Assembly (NCBI RefSeq): GCF_003477885.1
Contig: NZ_QUEE01000001.1
Location: forward strand, 124,001-188,000
Direction of reading: 5' to 3'
Length of the DNA: 64,000 nt
Source: Lachnotalea sp. AF33-28
GTDB taxonomy: Bacteria; Bacillota; Clostridia; Lachnospirales; Lachnospiraceae
In this document: positions 16,940 to 26,136 of the stretch, piece by piece
How positions within the stretch are numbered: position 1 is the stretch's first letter
Layout of the letters: each line of letters begins with the position of its first letter
The notes under the pieces: generated by a model
The model's database searches: none
Told to the model about the DNA's origin: nothing
What the model saw: only the letters and a program-made list of their open reading frames with translations
Program-made: the position numbers and the translations under genes

Positions 16940-19900
16940 TTATTCTATGCTCTTCAGGGACTCCACCATATCAATTTTTTTAAGTTTAAAATACATGCTG
17001 AAGTTGACTGCTACCGTAAAGAACAGGGTGAGCAGAGTGCTGTAGAGATAGCTTAAGGGTTTAATTGTGCGGCCGAACATGATCATATCGATCTCGCAGG
17101 TGCGGATGACGAACTGGTGAAGCACGATGCCCAGCGCTATTCCGGCGATAATGCCGAATACGGTCAGGAATACATTCTCTCTGTAGACGTATTCCGCCAC
17201 TTCATTGTCGTAAAATCCAAGCACCTTAATGGTGGCAAGCTCCCGGCGGCGCTCGGTCACATTGATGTTGTTCAGGTTGTAAAGCACTACAAAGGCCAGC
17301 AGTCCGGCGGAGATGATCAGCACCCATACCACCAGATCCAGGGAGCGCATCATATCCTGCACCTTGGATTCCAGCTCGGTCACAAAGGAGACGGAGCTGA
17401 TCCTGTCATCGGATAACAGCTCATTGCCCAGCTGCTCCTGCGCCTCTTTGGAGGTGTCCTGGAATTTTAACAGCAGCTTGTTGTAGTCCGGCTCGCTGCC
17501 GTAGAGCTGTTCATACAGCGCAGGCGTCATGTAAACATAATGGTATAAGTAATTTTCCGCGATGGCCTCTACCGTCACCGTATGGCTCATAGTATCGCTG
17601 TCTTTTAGTATGATCTGATCTCCTGCCGATACACCCAGCAGGCGGGCAAGTTTTTCCGTGATGATGACGCCGTCATTGGACAGGGCATAGCGTTCCTGCG
17701 TGACACGGTTCTTTAAAACCAGGAAATCGGATACCTGATCCATATACTCCGGGACAAAGAGATAGCCGGACTTCGTAATCCCGTCCTTTTCAAAATCGAT
17801 GGAATTCTGGCGCACAAACATGCTCTGCGTGATGTTGTCATAATCCTCCACCACCTCTGTGGCCAGAGCCTCTCCTTCCGTCCTCTCCAGGTCCTCATCC
17901 AGGGTCAGCTCTCCGTCATAGATCCAGATATTTTTATACTGGTTGTTCACAATCTGCCGTATGGAGTCTCCCAAGCCAAATCCCACCATGAGAAGCGCCA
18001 TACAACCTCCGATGCCGAATACGGTCATGAAAAAACGCTTTTTATAGCGGAACAGATTGCGGACTGTGGATTTCTGGGTGAAATTCAGCCGTTTCCACAG
18101 GAAGGTGATCCGCTCCAGAAGCACCCGCTTCCCTTCCTTAGGCGCGGGCGGGCGCATCAGCTCGGCAGGCGTGGATAACAGTTCTTTGTAGCAGGCCGCG
18201 TAGGCCGCTCCTACCGTACATGCTACCGCCAGGAGCACCGACGATACGGCCAGATCCATATGAAGCGGCAGAACCACCACTTTCAGATTGCTGTATAATA
18301 TGCTGTATGCGGCTATGATTACGGCCGGCAGGACTTTGCTGCCCACCAGCACGCCCAGTATGCCGCCGGCCACACTGGCGGACAGGGCATAAAGCAGATA
18401 CTTGGCCGCAATGGACGCCTTGCTGTAGCCAAGGGCCTTCAGCGTTCCGATCTGTGTCCGCTCCTCCTCGATCATCCTCGTCATCGTGGTCAGGCTGACC
18501 AGCGCTGCCACCAGAAAGAAGATGGCGGGAAAAACCTTTCCAATGGCCCCGATCCGTTCGGCGTCCATATCAAATTCCACATACGTCTGTATGGAATTGC
18601 GGTCCAGCACATACCATTCCGGTTCCTTTAGATCTGCCAGCTTTTCTTCGGCATCCGCCACCTGCTGCCTGCCGTCCGCAATTTTCTCCTCGGCATCGGG
18701 CACCGATTCGTCAAATTCCTTCCGGGCATCCGCAAGCTTCGTTTCCCCATCCGCCACTTCCGCCCGCGCATCCGCAAGCTTTGCCTCGGCATCCGCGATC
18801 TCCTGGCGGTGGGATTCCAACTCGGCCCTGCCGCTCTCAAGCTCCTTTCTTGCGTCCGCAAGCTGAACCCCGCTCTCTGCCAGCTGCTCTTTGGCATCCG
18901 CAAGCGACGCTTCTGCGTCAGCGATTGTCCGCCTTGCCTCCTCAAGCTGCCGCTCTCCGTCGGCAAGCTTTGCCGGCGCTTCGGCAAAGTCAATCTCCTT
19001 TTCATTTAAAACCTTCCCGGCCTCTTCCAGCTGGGCTTTGGCATCGGCGATCTGAGCCCTGCCGTCTTTTATCTGCGCTTCATAAGAAAGGAGCGTCTGT
19101 CTGGACTCCTCCAATACCGGCGTCTGCTGTGCGGTCACGGTCTGTACCACCTGCTCAAAGACCGCCGTGAAATAAGGGCTGTTTTCGTCAGCTACACCGG
19201 CCTGATTCATAGCGGTTCTGATGCTGTCCTGCGCCATCACGGCCTGTTTCGTCAGCTCGGATGCCATCGTAACCTGCGCAAGGCTGGCCTGCAGCCGGTC
19301 AAGCTCCTCCGGAGTCTGTCCCCCGGCGTTTATCAGATCGTTTATCTCCCGTATCTGTCTCTCATATTCCTGCAGGCCAGCAAGCGTCTGCTGCAAAGAT
19401 GCCAGCTGCGCCTTTCCATCGTTATACTGTTTCCATCCGGCCTTGACGGCCTCCTCGTTCTTATTCAGCTCTTCTTCCTTAGCGGCCAGCTCGCTTCTGC
19501 CGGAATTGAGCGTTCCCTTGGCGGATTCCAGCTGCCTTCGGCCATCCTCCAGCTGCGTGCGCGCATCTGCCAGCTCCTGCTCCTTTTTCGCCAGCTCCGC
19601 CTTTCCGTCTGCAAGCTTCTGCTCATTTTCTGCGATCAGGGCTTTTGCCTCGTCATACGCCTTCTGCCCGTCATCCACCTGCTTCTGCCCATCGGTAAGC
19701 TCCTTTTCCCCATCCGCAAAGGTCTTTTTCCCGTCCGTAAGCTCCTTCTCTCCGTCCGCAATCTGTGCCCTGGCATCCTCAAGCTTCTCCTCAGCATCCG
19801 CAAGCTCCTGTCTGGCATCCTCGATCTGCCGCTCACCGTCCGCGATATCCGCCTTGGCGTCCGCGATCTTCTCATCCGCCTCCGCTCTCACGGATGCATA

Positions 19901-20665
19901 ACGGATCTCACAGCGCCCGTCAGCTATGGCCTCTATCTGATCCGTGATTCCGGATATTCTGTCCTCATAGCTGTCCGAATAGCAGAGCAGGCCGTCCGCG
20001 CTGTCCACCGATGCATAGATTACGGTATAGACGTCCAGGACGAAGCTCTCCGGCTCCACCATCACGAACGCGTCGGTCTTTCCGCTTCCGATGCCCGAAG
20101 TACCGCGATCCCAGGACAGGTAGTAGGAATAGCTGCCGCTGCCCACAATGGTAAAGGTGTCAGTCTTCAGCGTATCCAGCACATCTTCGCCCTTATCGGC
20201 CTCGAAGGTGAGCGTATCGCCTACTTTCAGTCCCCGTGCCTCCATGAACAGGGAATCCACGAAGCATTCGTCCGGCGCTTCCGGAAGACGCCCCTCTTCC
20301 ACGGTCATACGGTTTATGTCGTCTGCCAGCGACATCACATTGACCACCAGCTTTTTGTCTTCATCATAGGTCAGAAATTCCGCCGAATATCCGCCTTCAG
20401 CCCCGCTCACGCCATCAATCTTCCTGATCTCCTCCAGATCGTCCTCCGTAAGCCCTAACGTTCCCAGGATACGGATATCCATCAGGTTGGTTTCATCGAA
20501 ATACTGATCCGCTGACTGGCGCATATCCGGCTCCGCCGAACGGACACCGGCATAAAATGCCACTCCCAGCGCCACTATAAACAATATGGACAGATATCTG
20601 CCCATGCTTTTTCTGATTTCCCGAAAGAAGTCTTTTCTCTGTGACCCTTTCATAGCCTTCTCCAA
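16940..20665 (-). CDS. FtsX-family ABC permease with very long extracellular coiled coil
   Basis: This 1241-residue membrane protein has an N-terminal membrane segment (YLSILFIVALGVAFYAGV), an FtsX-type domain, then about 420 residues (roughly 255-675) of heptad repeats such as ADGEKELTDGKK and LADARKEL. A membrane cluster follows near 700-840, a second periplasmic-type domain, and three final segments at 1120-1238 with the RRRELATIKVLGF motif of FtsX/MacB permeases. Such proteins are common in Firmicutes and usually pair with an ATPase to move lipids or peptides or to act mechanically. No ATPase gene adjoins it. Its substrate is unknown. Confidence 0.88.
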   Translation of the reverse strand: MEKAMKGSQRKDFFREIRKSMGRYLSILFIVALGVAFYAGVRSAEPDMRQSADQYFDETNLMDIRILGTLGLTEDDLEEIRKIDGVSGAEGGYSAEFLTYDEDKKLVVNVMSLADDINRMTVEEGRLPEAPDECFVDSLFMEARGLKVGDTLTFEADKGEDVLDTLKTDTFTIVGSGSYSYYLSWDRGTSGIGSGKTDAFVMVEPESFVLDVYTVIYASVDSADGLLCYSDSYEDRISGITDQIEAIADGRCEIRYASVRAEADEKIADAKADIADGERQIEDARQELADAEEKLEDARAQIADGEKELTDGKKTFADGEKELTDGQKQVDDGQKAYDEAKALIAENEQKLADGKAELAKKEQELADARTQLEDGRRQLESAKGTLNSGRSELAAKEEELNKNEEAVKAGWKQYNDGKAQLASLQQTLAGLQEYERQIREINDLINAGGQTPEELDRLQASLAQVTMASELTKQAVMAQDSIRTAMNQAGVADENSPYFTAVFEQVVQTVTAQQTPVLEESRQTLLSYEAQIKDGRAQIADAKAQLEEAGKVLNEKEIDFAEAPAKLADGERQLEEARRTIADAEASLADAKEQLAESGVQLADARKELESGRAELESHRQEIADAEAKLADARAEVADGETKLADARKEFDESVPDAEEKIADGRQQVADAEEKLADLKEPEWYVLDRNSIQTYVEFDMDAERIGAIGKVFPAIFFLVAALVSLTTMTRMIEEERTQIGTLKALGYSKASIAAKYLLYALSASVAGGILGVLVGSKVLPAVIIAAYSILYSNLKVVVLPLHMDLAVSSVLLAVACTVGAAYAACYKELLSTPAELMRPPAPKEGKRVLLERITFLWKRLNFTQKSTVRNLFRYKKRFFMTVFGIGGCMALLMVGFGLGDSIRQIVNNQYKNIWIYDGELTLDEDLERTEGEALATEVVEDYDNITQSMFVRQNSIDFEKDGITKSGYLFVPEYMDQVSDFLVLKNRVTQERYALSNDGVIITEKLARLLGVSAGDQIILKDSDTMSHTVTVEAIAENYLYHYVYMTPALYEQLYGSEPDYNKLLLKFQDTSKEAQEQLGNELLSDDRISSVSFVTELESKVQDMMRSLDLVVWVLIISAGLLAFVVLYNLNNINVTERRRELATIKVLGFYDNEVAEYVYRENVFLTVFGIIAGIALGIVLHQFVIRTCEIDMIMFGRTIKPLSYLYSTLLTLFFTVAVNFSMYFKLKKIDMVESLKSIE

Positions 20666-20705
20666 TCCAGTCTTTATGTTTAATGTGTCTTTTCTCCTGC
20701 CCCTA

Positions 20706-20733
20706 ATTATAACATCACCCCTGCAATGTTCAA
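20706..20733 (-). promoter_or_regulatory. Promoter of the FtsX-family gene
   Basis: On the minus strand TTGAAC is followed after 16 bases by TATAAT, about 40 bases before the ATG. The same GTGATGTTATAAT context is seen at the S1 operon promoter, so the two may be similarly controlled. Confidence 0.7.
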
Positions 20734-20778
20734 CTAAAGAAAGTGTGAAAAAAAGCTAAAACTTTCCTGACTCCTCAG

Positions 20779-20807
20779 TTTACAAATGGACGGGCACAAT
20801 CTATAAT
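20779..20807 (+). promoter_or_regulatory. Promoter of the Cof-type phosphatase gene
   Basis: TTTACA and TATAAT are 17 bases apart. A GACGGCC/GGCCGTC hairpin at 20837-20855 lies just before the ribosome site and could affect translation. Confidence 0.75.
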
Positions 20808-20869
20808 AACATCAGATGCAAATATTCATCTGGTAAGACGGCCGTACAGGCCGTCGAAGGAGGAGCTAC

Positions 20870-21703
20870 GTGAACATTCAACTTCTGGCCTTGGATCTGG
20901 ACGGCACAGTCCTGACCGTGACCAAGGATCTGTCCATGCGTAATATCGATGCCATACGCCGCGCCGCTTCCCGGGGCATACGGATTATTCCCACATCCGG
21001 ACGCACCTTCGGCAATATACCGGAGGAGATCTTAAGCCTTCCGGGCGTAACTCACACCATCACGTCCAACGGCGCCGCCGTTGTGGAGATGAAGAGCGGG
21101 CAATCCATTTACCGTCAGGATATCAGTGCCGAAACAACCGCTGCCATCCTGGAGATCTTAAAGGAATTCCCGGTACAGCCCAGCGCTTACATCGAAGGGC
21201 AGATGTATGACTACGAGCAGATAGACTTGGAAAACCTGAAAGCGGTCCACGGCATCGGATCTCTGGACAAACGGATCCGCGTGCCGGATCTGGCTGAATT
21301 CATAAGGGAAAGAGGGGTCGGCGTTGAAAAGCTCTTTGTCCTCTATCTGGACAGGTCCTGTGCGGTTGCCGTCAGGGAAGCTCTGGCGGATATTCCGGGC
21401 ATCCTCTTTACCTCATCCGGAGAGTGCAACATGGAAATCAATGCCGCCGGTGCTACCAAGGGAAATGCGTTGGCGTGGCTGTGCAGCCGCCTTAACATCC
21501 CAAGAGAGGCTGTTATGGCCATCGGGGACGGCCACAACGACCTGACGATGCTCAGTTTTGCAGGCTATCCCATCGCCATGGAAAACGCAGTGGAGGAACT
21601 CAAAGCTCAGGCGGTGGATGTGACGCTCTCCTGCGAAGAAAGCGGTGTGGCCCACGCGATCGAGCGCTATCTGGACAGGATGGACATCCGATGTGAAAAT
21701 TGA
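20870..21703 (+). CDS. Cof-type HAD phosphatase
   Basis: This 277-residue cytoplasmic hydrolase begins at GTG with GAAGGAGG upstream. HAD motif I is LALDLDGTV (Asp9 nucleophile, Asp11), motif II is PTSGR, and motif III/IV is GDGHNDLTML near residue 222. The large C2b cap between them is typical of the Cof group, which removes phosphate from sugar phosphates or similar small molecules. The last 19 bases of the gene belong to a 59-base sequence repeated downstream. Confidence 0.92.
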   Translation: MNIQLLALDLDGTVLTVTKDLSMRNIDAIRRAASRGIRIIPTSGRTFGNIPEEILSLPGVTHTITSNGAAVVEMKSGQSIYRQDISAETTAAILEILKEFPVQPSAYIEGQMYDYEQIDLENLKAVHGIGSLDKRIRVPDLAEFIRERGVGVEKLFVLYLDRSCAVAVREALADIPGILFTSSGECNMEINAAGATKGNALAWLCSRLNIPREAVMAIGDGHNDLTMLSFAGYPIAMENAVEELKAQAVDVTLSCEESGVAHAIERYLDRMDIRCEN

Positions 21704-21743
21704 TAGAAAGGCAGGCTTATAAGCAAGCTTAACGCCTGTCTTT
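21685..21743 (+). repeat. 59-base direct repeat, first copy (includes the gene end)
   Basis: Bases 21685-21743 are identical to 21825-21883. This copy covers the last codons and stop of the phosphatase gene plus a GGCAGGC/GCCTGTC hairpin whose right arm is damaged after TTTACACC. Confidence 0.85.
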
Positions 21744-21779
21744 ACACCAATTTTTCCGCCGGCTTAAGCGTTCAGACGG

Positions 21780-21832
21780 CGCATCTTCTTGACCGATAAA
21801 GCCGGTCAAGAAGCATCGGATGTCCATCCGAT
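21780..21832. repeat. Paired palindromes between the two direct repeats
   Basis: CTTCTTGACCG and CGGTCAAGAAG form an 11-base perfect stem around ATAAAGC, followed by ATCGGATG-TC-CATCCGAT. The CCGATAAAG loop also occurs in the element at 53440. GTTCAGACGGC (near 21770) and GCCGTCTGAAC (near 21898) form an outer inverted pair around the second repeat. Confidence 0.6.
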
Positions 21833-21894
21833 GTGAAAATTGATAGAAAGGCAGGCTTATAAGCAAGCTTAACGCCTGTCTTTCTATCAATTTT
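21825..21894 (+). terminator. 59-base repeat, second copy, forming a long terminator hairpin
   Basis: AAAATTGATAGAAAGGCAGGC against GCCTGTCTTTCTATCAATTTT (one G-T pair) gives a 21-base stem with a 17-base loop, at 21836-21856 and 21874-21894. It likely ends transcription of the phosphatase gene. Confidence 0.7.
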
Positions 21895-21942
21895 CCCGCC
21901 GTCTGAACTGTTACAAATAGTATATTGTGAAGGAGGCAGTTT

Positions 21943-22269
21943 ATGTTTAGTTTTAATCAGGATATAACCGCCAAGGATCTAGGCGGCGGGGTAACCCGTA
22001 AAGTGCTCACCTACAGTGATAATCTGATGGTGTGCGAACTCACGTTTCAGAAGGGGGCAGTCGGGGCGCTGCATTCCCACCCCCACGAGCAGGTGGGTTA
22101 TGTGATCTCAGGTTCCTTTGAGGTGGAAGAGGAAGGCCAGGAGAAGAGAATCCTTAAGGCCGGGGATACCTACCAGATCGCGCCTGATGTAAGGCATGGC
22201 GTTGTGGCGCTGGAAGATTCCCTGCTGCTGGATGTTTTTAATCCGATGCGGAAAGATTTCATTGAATAG
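21943..22269 (+). CDS. Small cupin protein
   Basis: This single-domain cupin of 108 residues has the metal motif GALHSHPHEQVGYVISG (His44, His46, Gln50) and a second motif with His85 (PDVRHGV). Proteins of this type bind a metal and act as small isomerases, sugar or dioxygenase-like enzymes, or sensors of carbohydrate derivatives. AAGGAGG precedes the ATG. It is a single gene; the function cannot be narrowed further. Confidence 0.88.
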   Translation: MFSFNQDITAKDLGGGVTRKVLTYSDNLMVCELTFQKGAVGALHSHPHEQVGYVISGSFEVEEEGQEKRILKAGDTYQIAPDVRHGVVALEDSLLLDVFNPMRKDFIE

Positions 22270-22279
22270 AGCAGTGGCA

Positions 22280-22310
22280 AGAGGGGCCGGCGCAGCGCGT
22301 CAGCCCCTCT
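22280..22310. terminator. Likely terminator between convergent genes
   Basis: AGAGGGGC and GCCCCTCT with inner GCGC/GCGT pairing form a strong hairpin between the cupin gene and the locus B operon end. There is no good T run, so efficiency is uncertain. Confidence 0.5.
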
Positions 22311-22331
22311 GAATATATATGGGCAATCGGT

Positions 22332-24005
22332 TTACAGTTTATTTTTGCGGGTCACACTCCCCCAGCCGTTAAAATCCAGAATCACTTTATCCGTCTCTAT
22401 CACACCGCTTCCCCATTCGGAGAATACGCAGGGGCTGTCATAGGTTTCATACGGAAAGCGCACCTGTATGCCGTCAATCAGCCGTGTATGCCTGTTCATT
22501 TTCAGATTTGCGTAGGAAAGCGTCATGGTTCCGGCGTCAAATTCGGGTTTTCCCGCCTTCACCATCGCCTTGAACTCTTCATATCCCCCGCACTCTTCCT
22601 TCACGGAAACTGTACAGACGACGGCATGCTTGCGGCCATAGCTTCTGACCTCCACATCCTTTAAGTCTTCCCTGCCTTCACATATCCCTTCGGAAAACCA
22701 CAGCGCGGCATAAATTCTGCCGGAGGCCTTCATCCAGAGATAATTTCCTTCTTTTTCTGTCTCAAGATGCCGAAACGGCACGCGGGCATGGATGAAATGC
22801 TCTTCCTTTTCCGGTATGTCATAGGTGGCCATAGCGATATTTTTATCGCTGAAAAACTGCCCGCAACAGCACAGCAGATCCCCGGTCCAATAACCGTGTT
22901 CCTTCCCCTCCGGGCCGCAGCTTCCGGGATGATGGCTGAAGATGCGGATATCCGGAGCCGTCAGTATAGACAGCTCCCACTCATGCTGCTGGTGATGGGC
23001 ATACCATGCGGCCTCACTCCCTTCGGGATAATCATCCTGCCAGGTAACCCCGCCAATCATGTAATCGGGAGTAATGAAAATCTGTTTGTTGATGCTTCCG
23101 GGCACCTGAGGCACCTGTCTGTGAGGAGTATTGTAGGTAATGCTGTGCAGATGCTTGCACTCCCTGTTTACCCAGCGCTCAGGCCTGCTGTTTAACACGT
23201 CATACACATAATCCGCCGGGACAAAACTGCTGGCCGCTGCCTCCAGACATGCCGTACAGTCATCTGCCGTTCCGAAATACAGCTGATACAGCCGGTGCAT
23301 CCCCATGGTTCGGAAATCCGAGGTGTCCCCTTCATAGATTCTGCCGTGGGCTCCGCCGTAATAGCCCTCCTTAGAACAGTCCATAATCATATCAAGGAGC
23401 ATAACGTTCGCCGACATCTCCGCATACTTTCTAAGTTTTTCTTCCGCAAAATCGAAGAGATTCAAAAGTACGGTAAATACCTCCAGCCCGTAGCCAGCGG
23501 AATCAAACTCAGCCCATCCCCTCTGTGCGCGGAACCTGATAAAATCCTGCAGGAATCTGCGGTCTTCCTCGAGGACCTGGCCCGCGGACATGCCATACTG
23601 TTCAAAATAGGCGTCCGGATATTTTAATGCATACAGGTATCTGGATTCATGAAATAAAAACATATGATTCTCAGATTTATATTTGCTCTCAAAATCCCAC
23701 TTCGTAAAGAACCTGTGTATGAGCTTCATGGTCTCTACCGGCAGTTTGTTCTCCACGCTGTGGCATGCTCTTATAAGCTTATGGGCTACAAAATCCGGCT
23801 CTCCCTTAAGGTCCCTGTTCGTTCCTCCGGGATGCGGCAGTTCAAACCACTTCGCCGCACGGTTCAGCCCTTCCATTTCCTCTGCGCTCACACTCGCGCC
23901 AAAAATCAGCCGGGCAATGCATTTCGTTCCGTAAATAGAATTGCCGGGCACGGTATTCTCATCCAGCAGTTCTCGAATCATTTTGTCACGCAGTTTCTGA
24001 TTCAT
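22332..24005 (-). CDS. Unrecognised protein of a sugar-utilisation operon (557 aa)
   Basis: I do not recognise the family with confidence. The first 270 residues look helical, with SENHMFLFHESRYLYALKYP, GWAEFDSAGYGLEV and GYYGGAHGRIYEG. This resembles the alpha/alpha-toroid part of polysaccharide lyases and related enzymes. The C-terminal half looks beta-rich. There is no signal peptide, so it should act in the cytoplasm. The start has GGAGGAG, and the gene overlaps the end of the GH105-type gene by 20 bases, so the two are coupled. A lyase or hydrolase acting on the same imported oligosaccharide is a reasonable guess only. Confidence 0.7.
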   Translation of the reverse strand: MNQKLRDKMIRELLDENTVPGNSIYGTKCIARLIFGASVSAEEMEGLNRAAKWFELPHPGGTNRDLKGEPDFVAHKLIRACHSVENKLPVETMKLIHRFFTKWDFESKYKSENHMFLFHESRYLYALKYPDAYFEQYGMSAGQVLEEDRRFLQDFIRFRAQRGWAEFDSAGYGLEVFTVLLNLFDFAEEKLRKYAEMSANVMLLDMIMDCSKEGYYGGAHGRIYEGDTSDFRTMGMHRLYQLYFGTADDCTACLEAAASSFVPADYVYDVLNSRPERWVNRECKHLHSITYNTPHRQVPQVPGSINKQIFITPDYMIGGVTWQDDYPEGSEAAWYAHHQQHEWELSILTAPDIRIFSHHPGSCGPEGKEHGYWTGDLLCCCGQFFSDKNIAMATYDIPEKEEHFIHARVPFRHLETEKEGNYLWMKASGRIYAALWFSEGICEGREDLKDVEVRSYGRKHAVVCTVSVKEECGGYEEFKAMVKAGKPEFDAGTMTLSYANLKMNRHTRLIDGIQVRFPYETYDSPCVFSEWGSGVIETDKVILDFNGWGSVTRKNKL

Positions 24006-26109
24006 TCTTCTCCTCCAAATCCTTTTTAAACGCTGCGTATTCTGCGCCGGCCGCCAAAATCACGCCGGTGCCGTGATCATCGTTTTTGACTGTGGGGATG
24101 GTATAGTAATATTCCGCCTCCATCGCGCAGCCGGAACCCATACACACCCCGTAGACATTGCCTTCCCCATCGATACTGTGAACCAAAAGCCCGTTCCAGG
24201 CCTTTTCCATACAGTCAAGAAAATCCTTTTCCAGCCATCCGTATTTCACGCCTCTGGTAAATGCCAGAAGAAACATGCCCGTACAGGATGTCTCCGGATA
24301 AGAGCCCTCTTCCCTGCGGTTAAGGACCTGGCGCCACAGGCCGCTTTCATCCTGCAGCGCACGGATGCTGTGCGCCATATCGTAAAACAGCTTTTTTTCT
24401 TCCGACACATCAATATATCCGTCTGCATACATCAAAAACTCCGTCAGGGTCCACACCACCCATCCGTTGCCTCTTCCCCAGGGAACACGGTTTGCCGCTC
24501 TCCTGCCAGTAAAATAGATATGTGAAAAGAGGTGTTCCTCTTCCATGTAAAGGCGCTTCTTAAATCCGCGTATCTGGCTCTGCGCCTTCCGGTACCACTC
24601 ATCGTCCCCGGTCAGCCTGCCCATGCGCACCAGAAACGGGCAGCTCATGTACAGATCATCCGCCCACATGGTATCCCTGCGGTAATAGGTTCCGTCCTCC
24701 ATTCTCGGGACGGAATGCTCCGCCTGGTGCCGGATTCTCTCAATCAGCGGTAGCAGTGCCCTGTCATTGCAATCCAGATATGCATCCGCCAAATTCATTC
24801 CCATCGTGCCGATATTGTCCAGCACACTCATATCATAGAGCCTGGGCATAAACGCGGGCATCACATGTTGTTGGATGTCATATTCGATATAATCAAAGTA
24901 TTTGGCCAGCGCGCTCATATTCTCACAGAACAGTCTCTGCCCGTCGGTGCGTCCGGACAGGATGGCTGCATCGCGTATCCCATAAAACCCAACCATCAAC
25001 GCATAGAACCACTGCCCGAAAAAGACGCTGTCCAGATAGATACGCAGCTCGCTTCCGTCACAAAATCTCCAGTAAATTCGGCGGCCCTTCTGATTCACAA
25101 ATACTTTTGACAGATCCCAGTCATACTCCGGCCCGTGGCACTGCGTTCCGAAGAACGGGCCGATGCAGACTGCCCTGTCTCCGGTTCCTCTTATGGAAGT
25201 TAAAAACGGCAGGCAGAGCCGCTCGGTTTTAAGCCGCAGCTTCCATCCGTCCGCGGACCTCCTGCACCGAAACAGCAGCCGGTCCCCGGCCTTTACCCTT
25301 ACGCTGCCTGTGCCTGCGCAATGACCGTCCGCCGCATAGCTGCCATTTATGAGGATACGCTCCACCGTTCCACCGTACTTAAGCACATGAGCGCAGGCCG
25401 CCTCCGTATAAACATAGCTGATATCTCCTTCTGTATACAGTTTCCGGAAATCAAATGTTTCGTCTGCGGCCAGGGCAGGCGGCCACCGGTAAGCGATCTC
25501 CGCGCTGTTCATATCCGTTCTGCCGTACTCTTCACGGGTCAGCGGAGGTGACAGCGCCACCCCCTCCTCACCGGCTCTTTCCTGGATCGGCAGTACCGCC
25601 CTTGCGCCAAAGAGATAATCGTTTGCCCACATGGAGGGGTACCTTTTTACAGAAATCAAAAATTCAAAGGCAAATTCCCTGTCCTCCTCCTTAACGCACA
25701 GGATCCTGACGGAATTATCCGCATCCGGCTTTACGCTCACCGGCAGATGGATGTTTATCTCTGCGCGCGTCTCCTTGCCGATGCCGTCATAGATGCATTG
25801 CTGTTCAAACCATACCCTGATGTTTCCGCTCACATTCAGGTAGATCTCTTCCGGTGTCTGGCATGCAATATAAAAATCTGCAATCACTCCGACCCCTGGC
25901 ACGGCCCCTGGATATATACGGTTCAGATCCACGCGCTGGCTTCCCAATGTGCGGGTAAAGCCTGCGCCTTCACATTTTAAAAAGGGCCGGTAATAAACGC
26001 TGCGCTTCGGCCGCGTGACCAATGCGTTATCCATCACCGCGGATATGACGGCTTCCATATCCCGGCCGGAGGCTTTCATATCCTGTCCCAATGCTATTTT
26101 TTCGTTCAT
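23986..26109 (-). CDS. GH88/GH105-type unsaturated glucuronyl hydrolase with extra N-terminal domain
   Basis: The C-terminal part (about residues 345-700) is an alpha/alpha-barrel with TMWADDLYMSCPFLVRMG, Asp484 or Asp485 being the likely catalytic residue, and VPWGRGNGWVVWTL, both typical of GH105 (YteR, YesR). These enzymes remove the unsaturated uronic residue left by pectate or rhamnogalacturonan lyases. The protein has 707 residues, nearly twice the usual GH105 size. The first 340 residues look like a beta-rich domain I cannot name. There is no signal peptide, so it would act on imported oligosaccharides. It follows the locus B binding protein gene. Confidence 0.88.
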   Translation of the reverse strand: MNEKIALGQDMKASGRDMEAVISAVMDNALVTRPKRSVYYRPFLKCEGAGFTRTLGSQRVDLNRIYPGAVPGVGVIADFYIACQTPEEIYLNVSGNIRVWFEQQCIYDGIGKETRAEINIHLPVSVKPDADNSVRILCVKEEDREFAFEFLISVKRYPSMWANDYLFGARAVLPIQERAGEEGVALSPPLTREEYGRTDMNSAEIAYRWPPALAADETFDFRKLYTEGDISYVYTEAACAHVLKYGGTVERILINGSYAADGHCAGTGSVRVKAGDRLLFRCRRSADGWKLRLKTERLCLPFLTSIRGTGDRAVCIGPFFGTQCHGPEYDWDLSKVFVNQKGRRIYWRFCDGSELRIYLDSVFFGQWFYALMVGFYGIRDAAILSGRTDGQRLFCENMSALAKYFDYIEYDIQQHVMPAFMPRLYDMSVLDNIGTMGMNLADAYLDCNDRALLPLIERIRHQAEHSVPRMEDGTYYRRDTMWADDLYMSCPFLVRMGRLTGDDEWYRKAQSQIRGFKKRLYMEEEHLFSHIYFTGRRAANRVPWGRGNGWVVWTLTEFLMYADGYIDVSEEKKLFYDMAHSIRALQDESGLWRQVLNRREEGSYPETSCTGMFLLAFTRGVKYGWLEKDFLDCMEKAWNGLLVHSIDGEGNVYGVCMGSGCAMEAEYYYTIPTVKNDDHGTGVILAAGAEYAAFKKDLEEKNESETA

Positions 26110-26136
26110 GGCAATCTTCCTGCTTTTCTATTGAAT

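Noticed and set aside
18640..19900. Repeated short units resembling a CRISPR array or tandem DNA repeat
   Set aside because: The units are degenerate heptad codons within one open frame, not identical repeats with unique spacers.
18486..19901. Long plus-strand open frames opposite the FtsX coiled coil
   Set aside because: They are Ser/Ala/Pro-rich mirror images of the repetitive heptad coding sequence, without ribosome sites or family resemblance.
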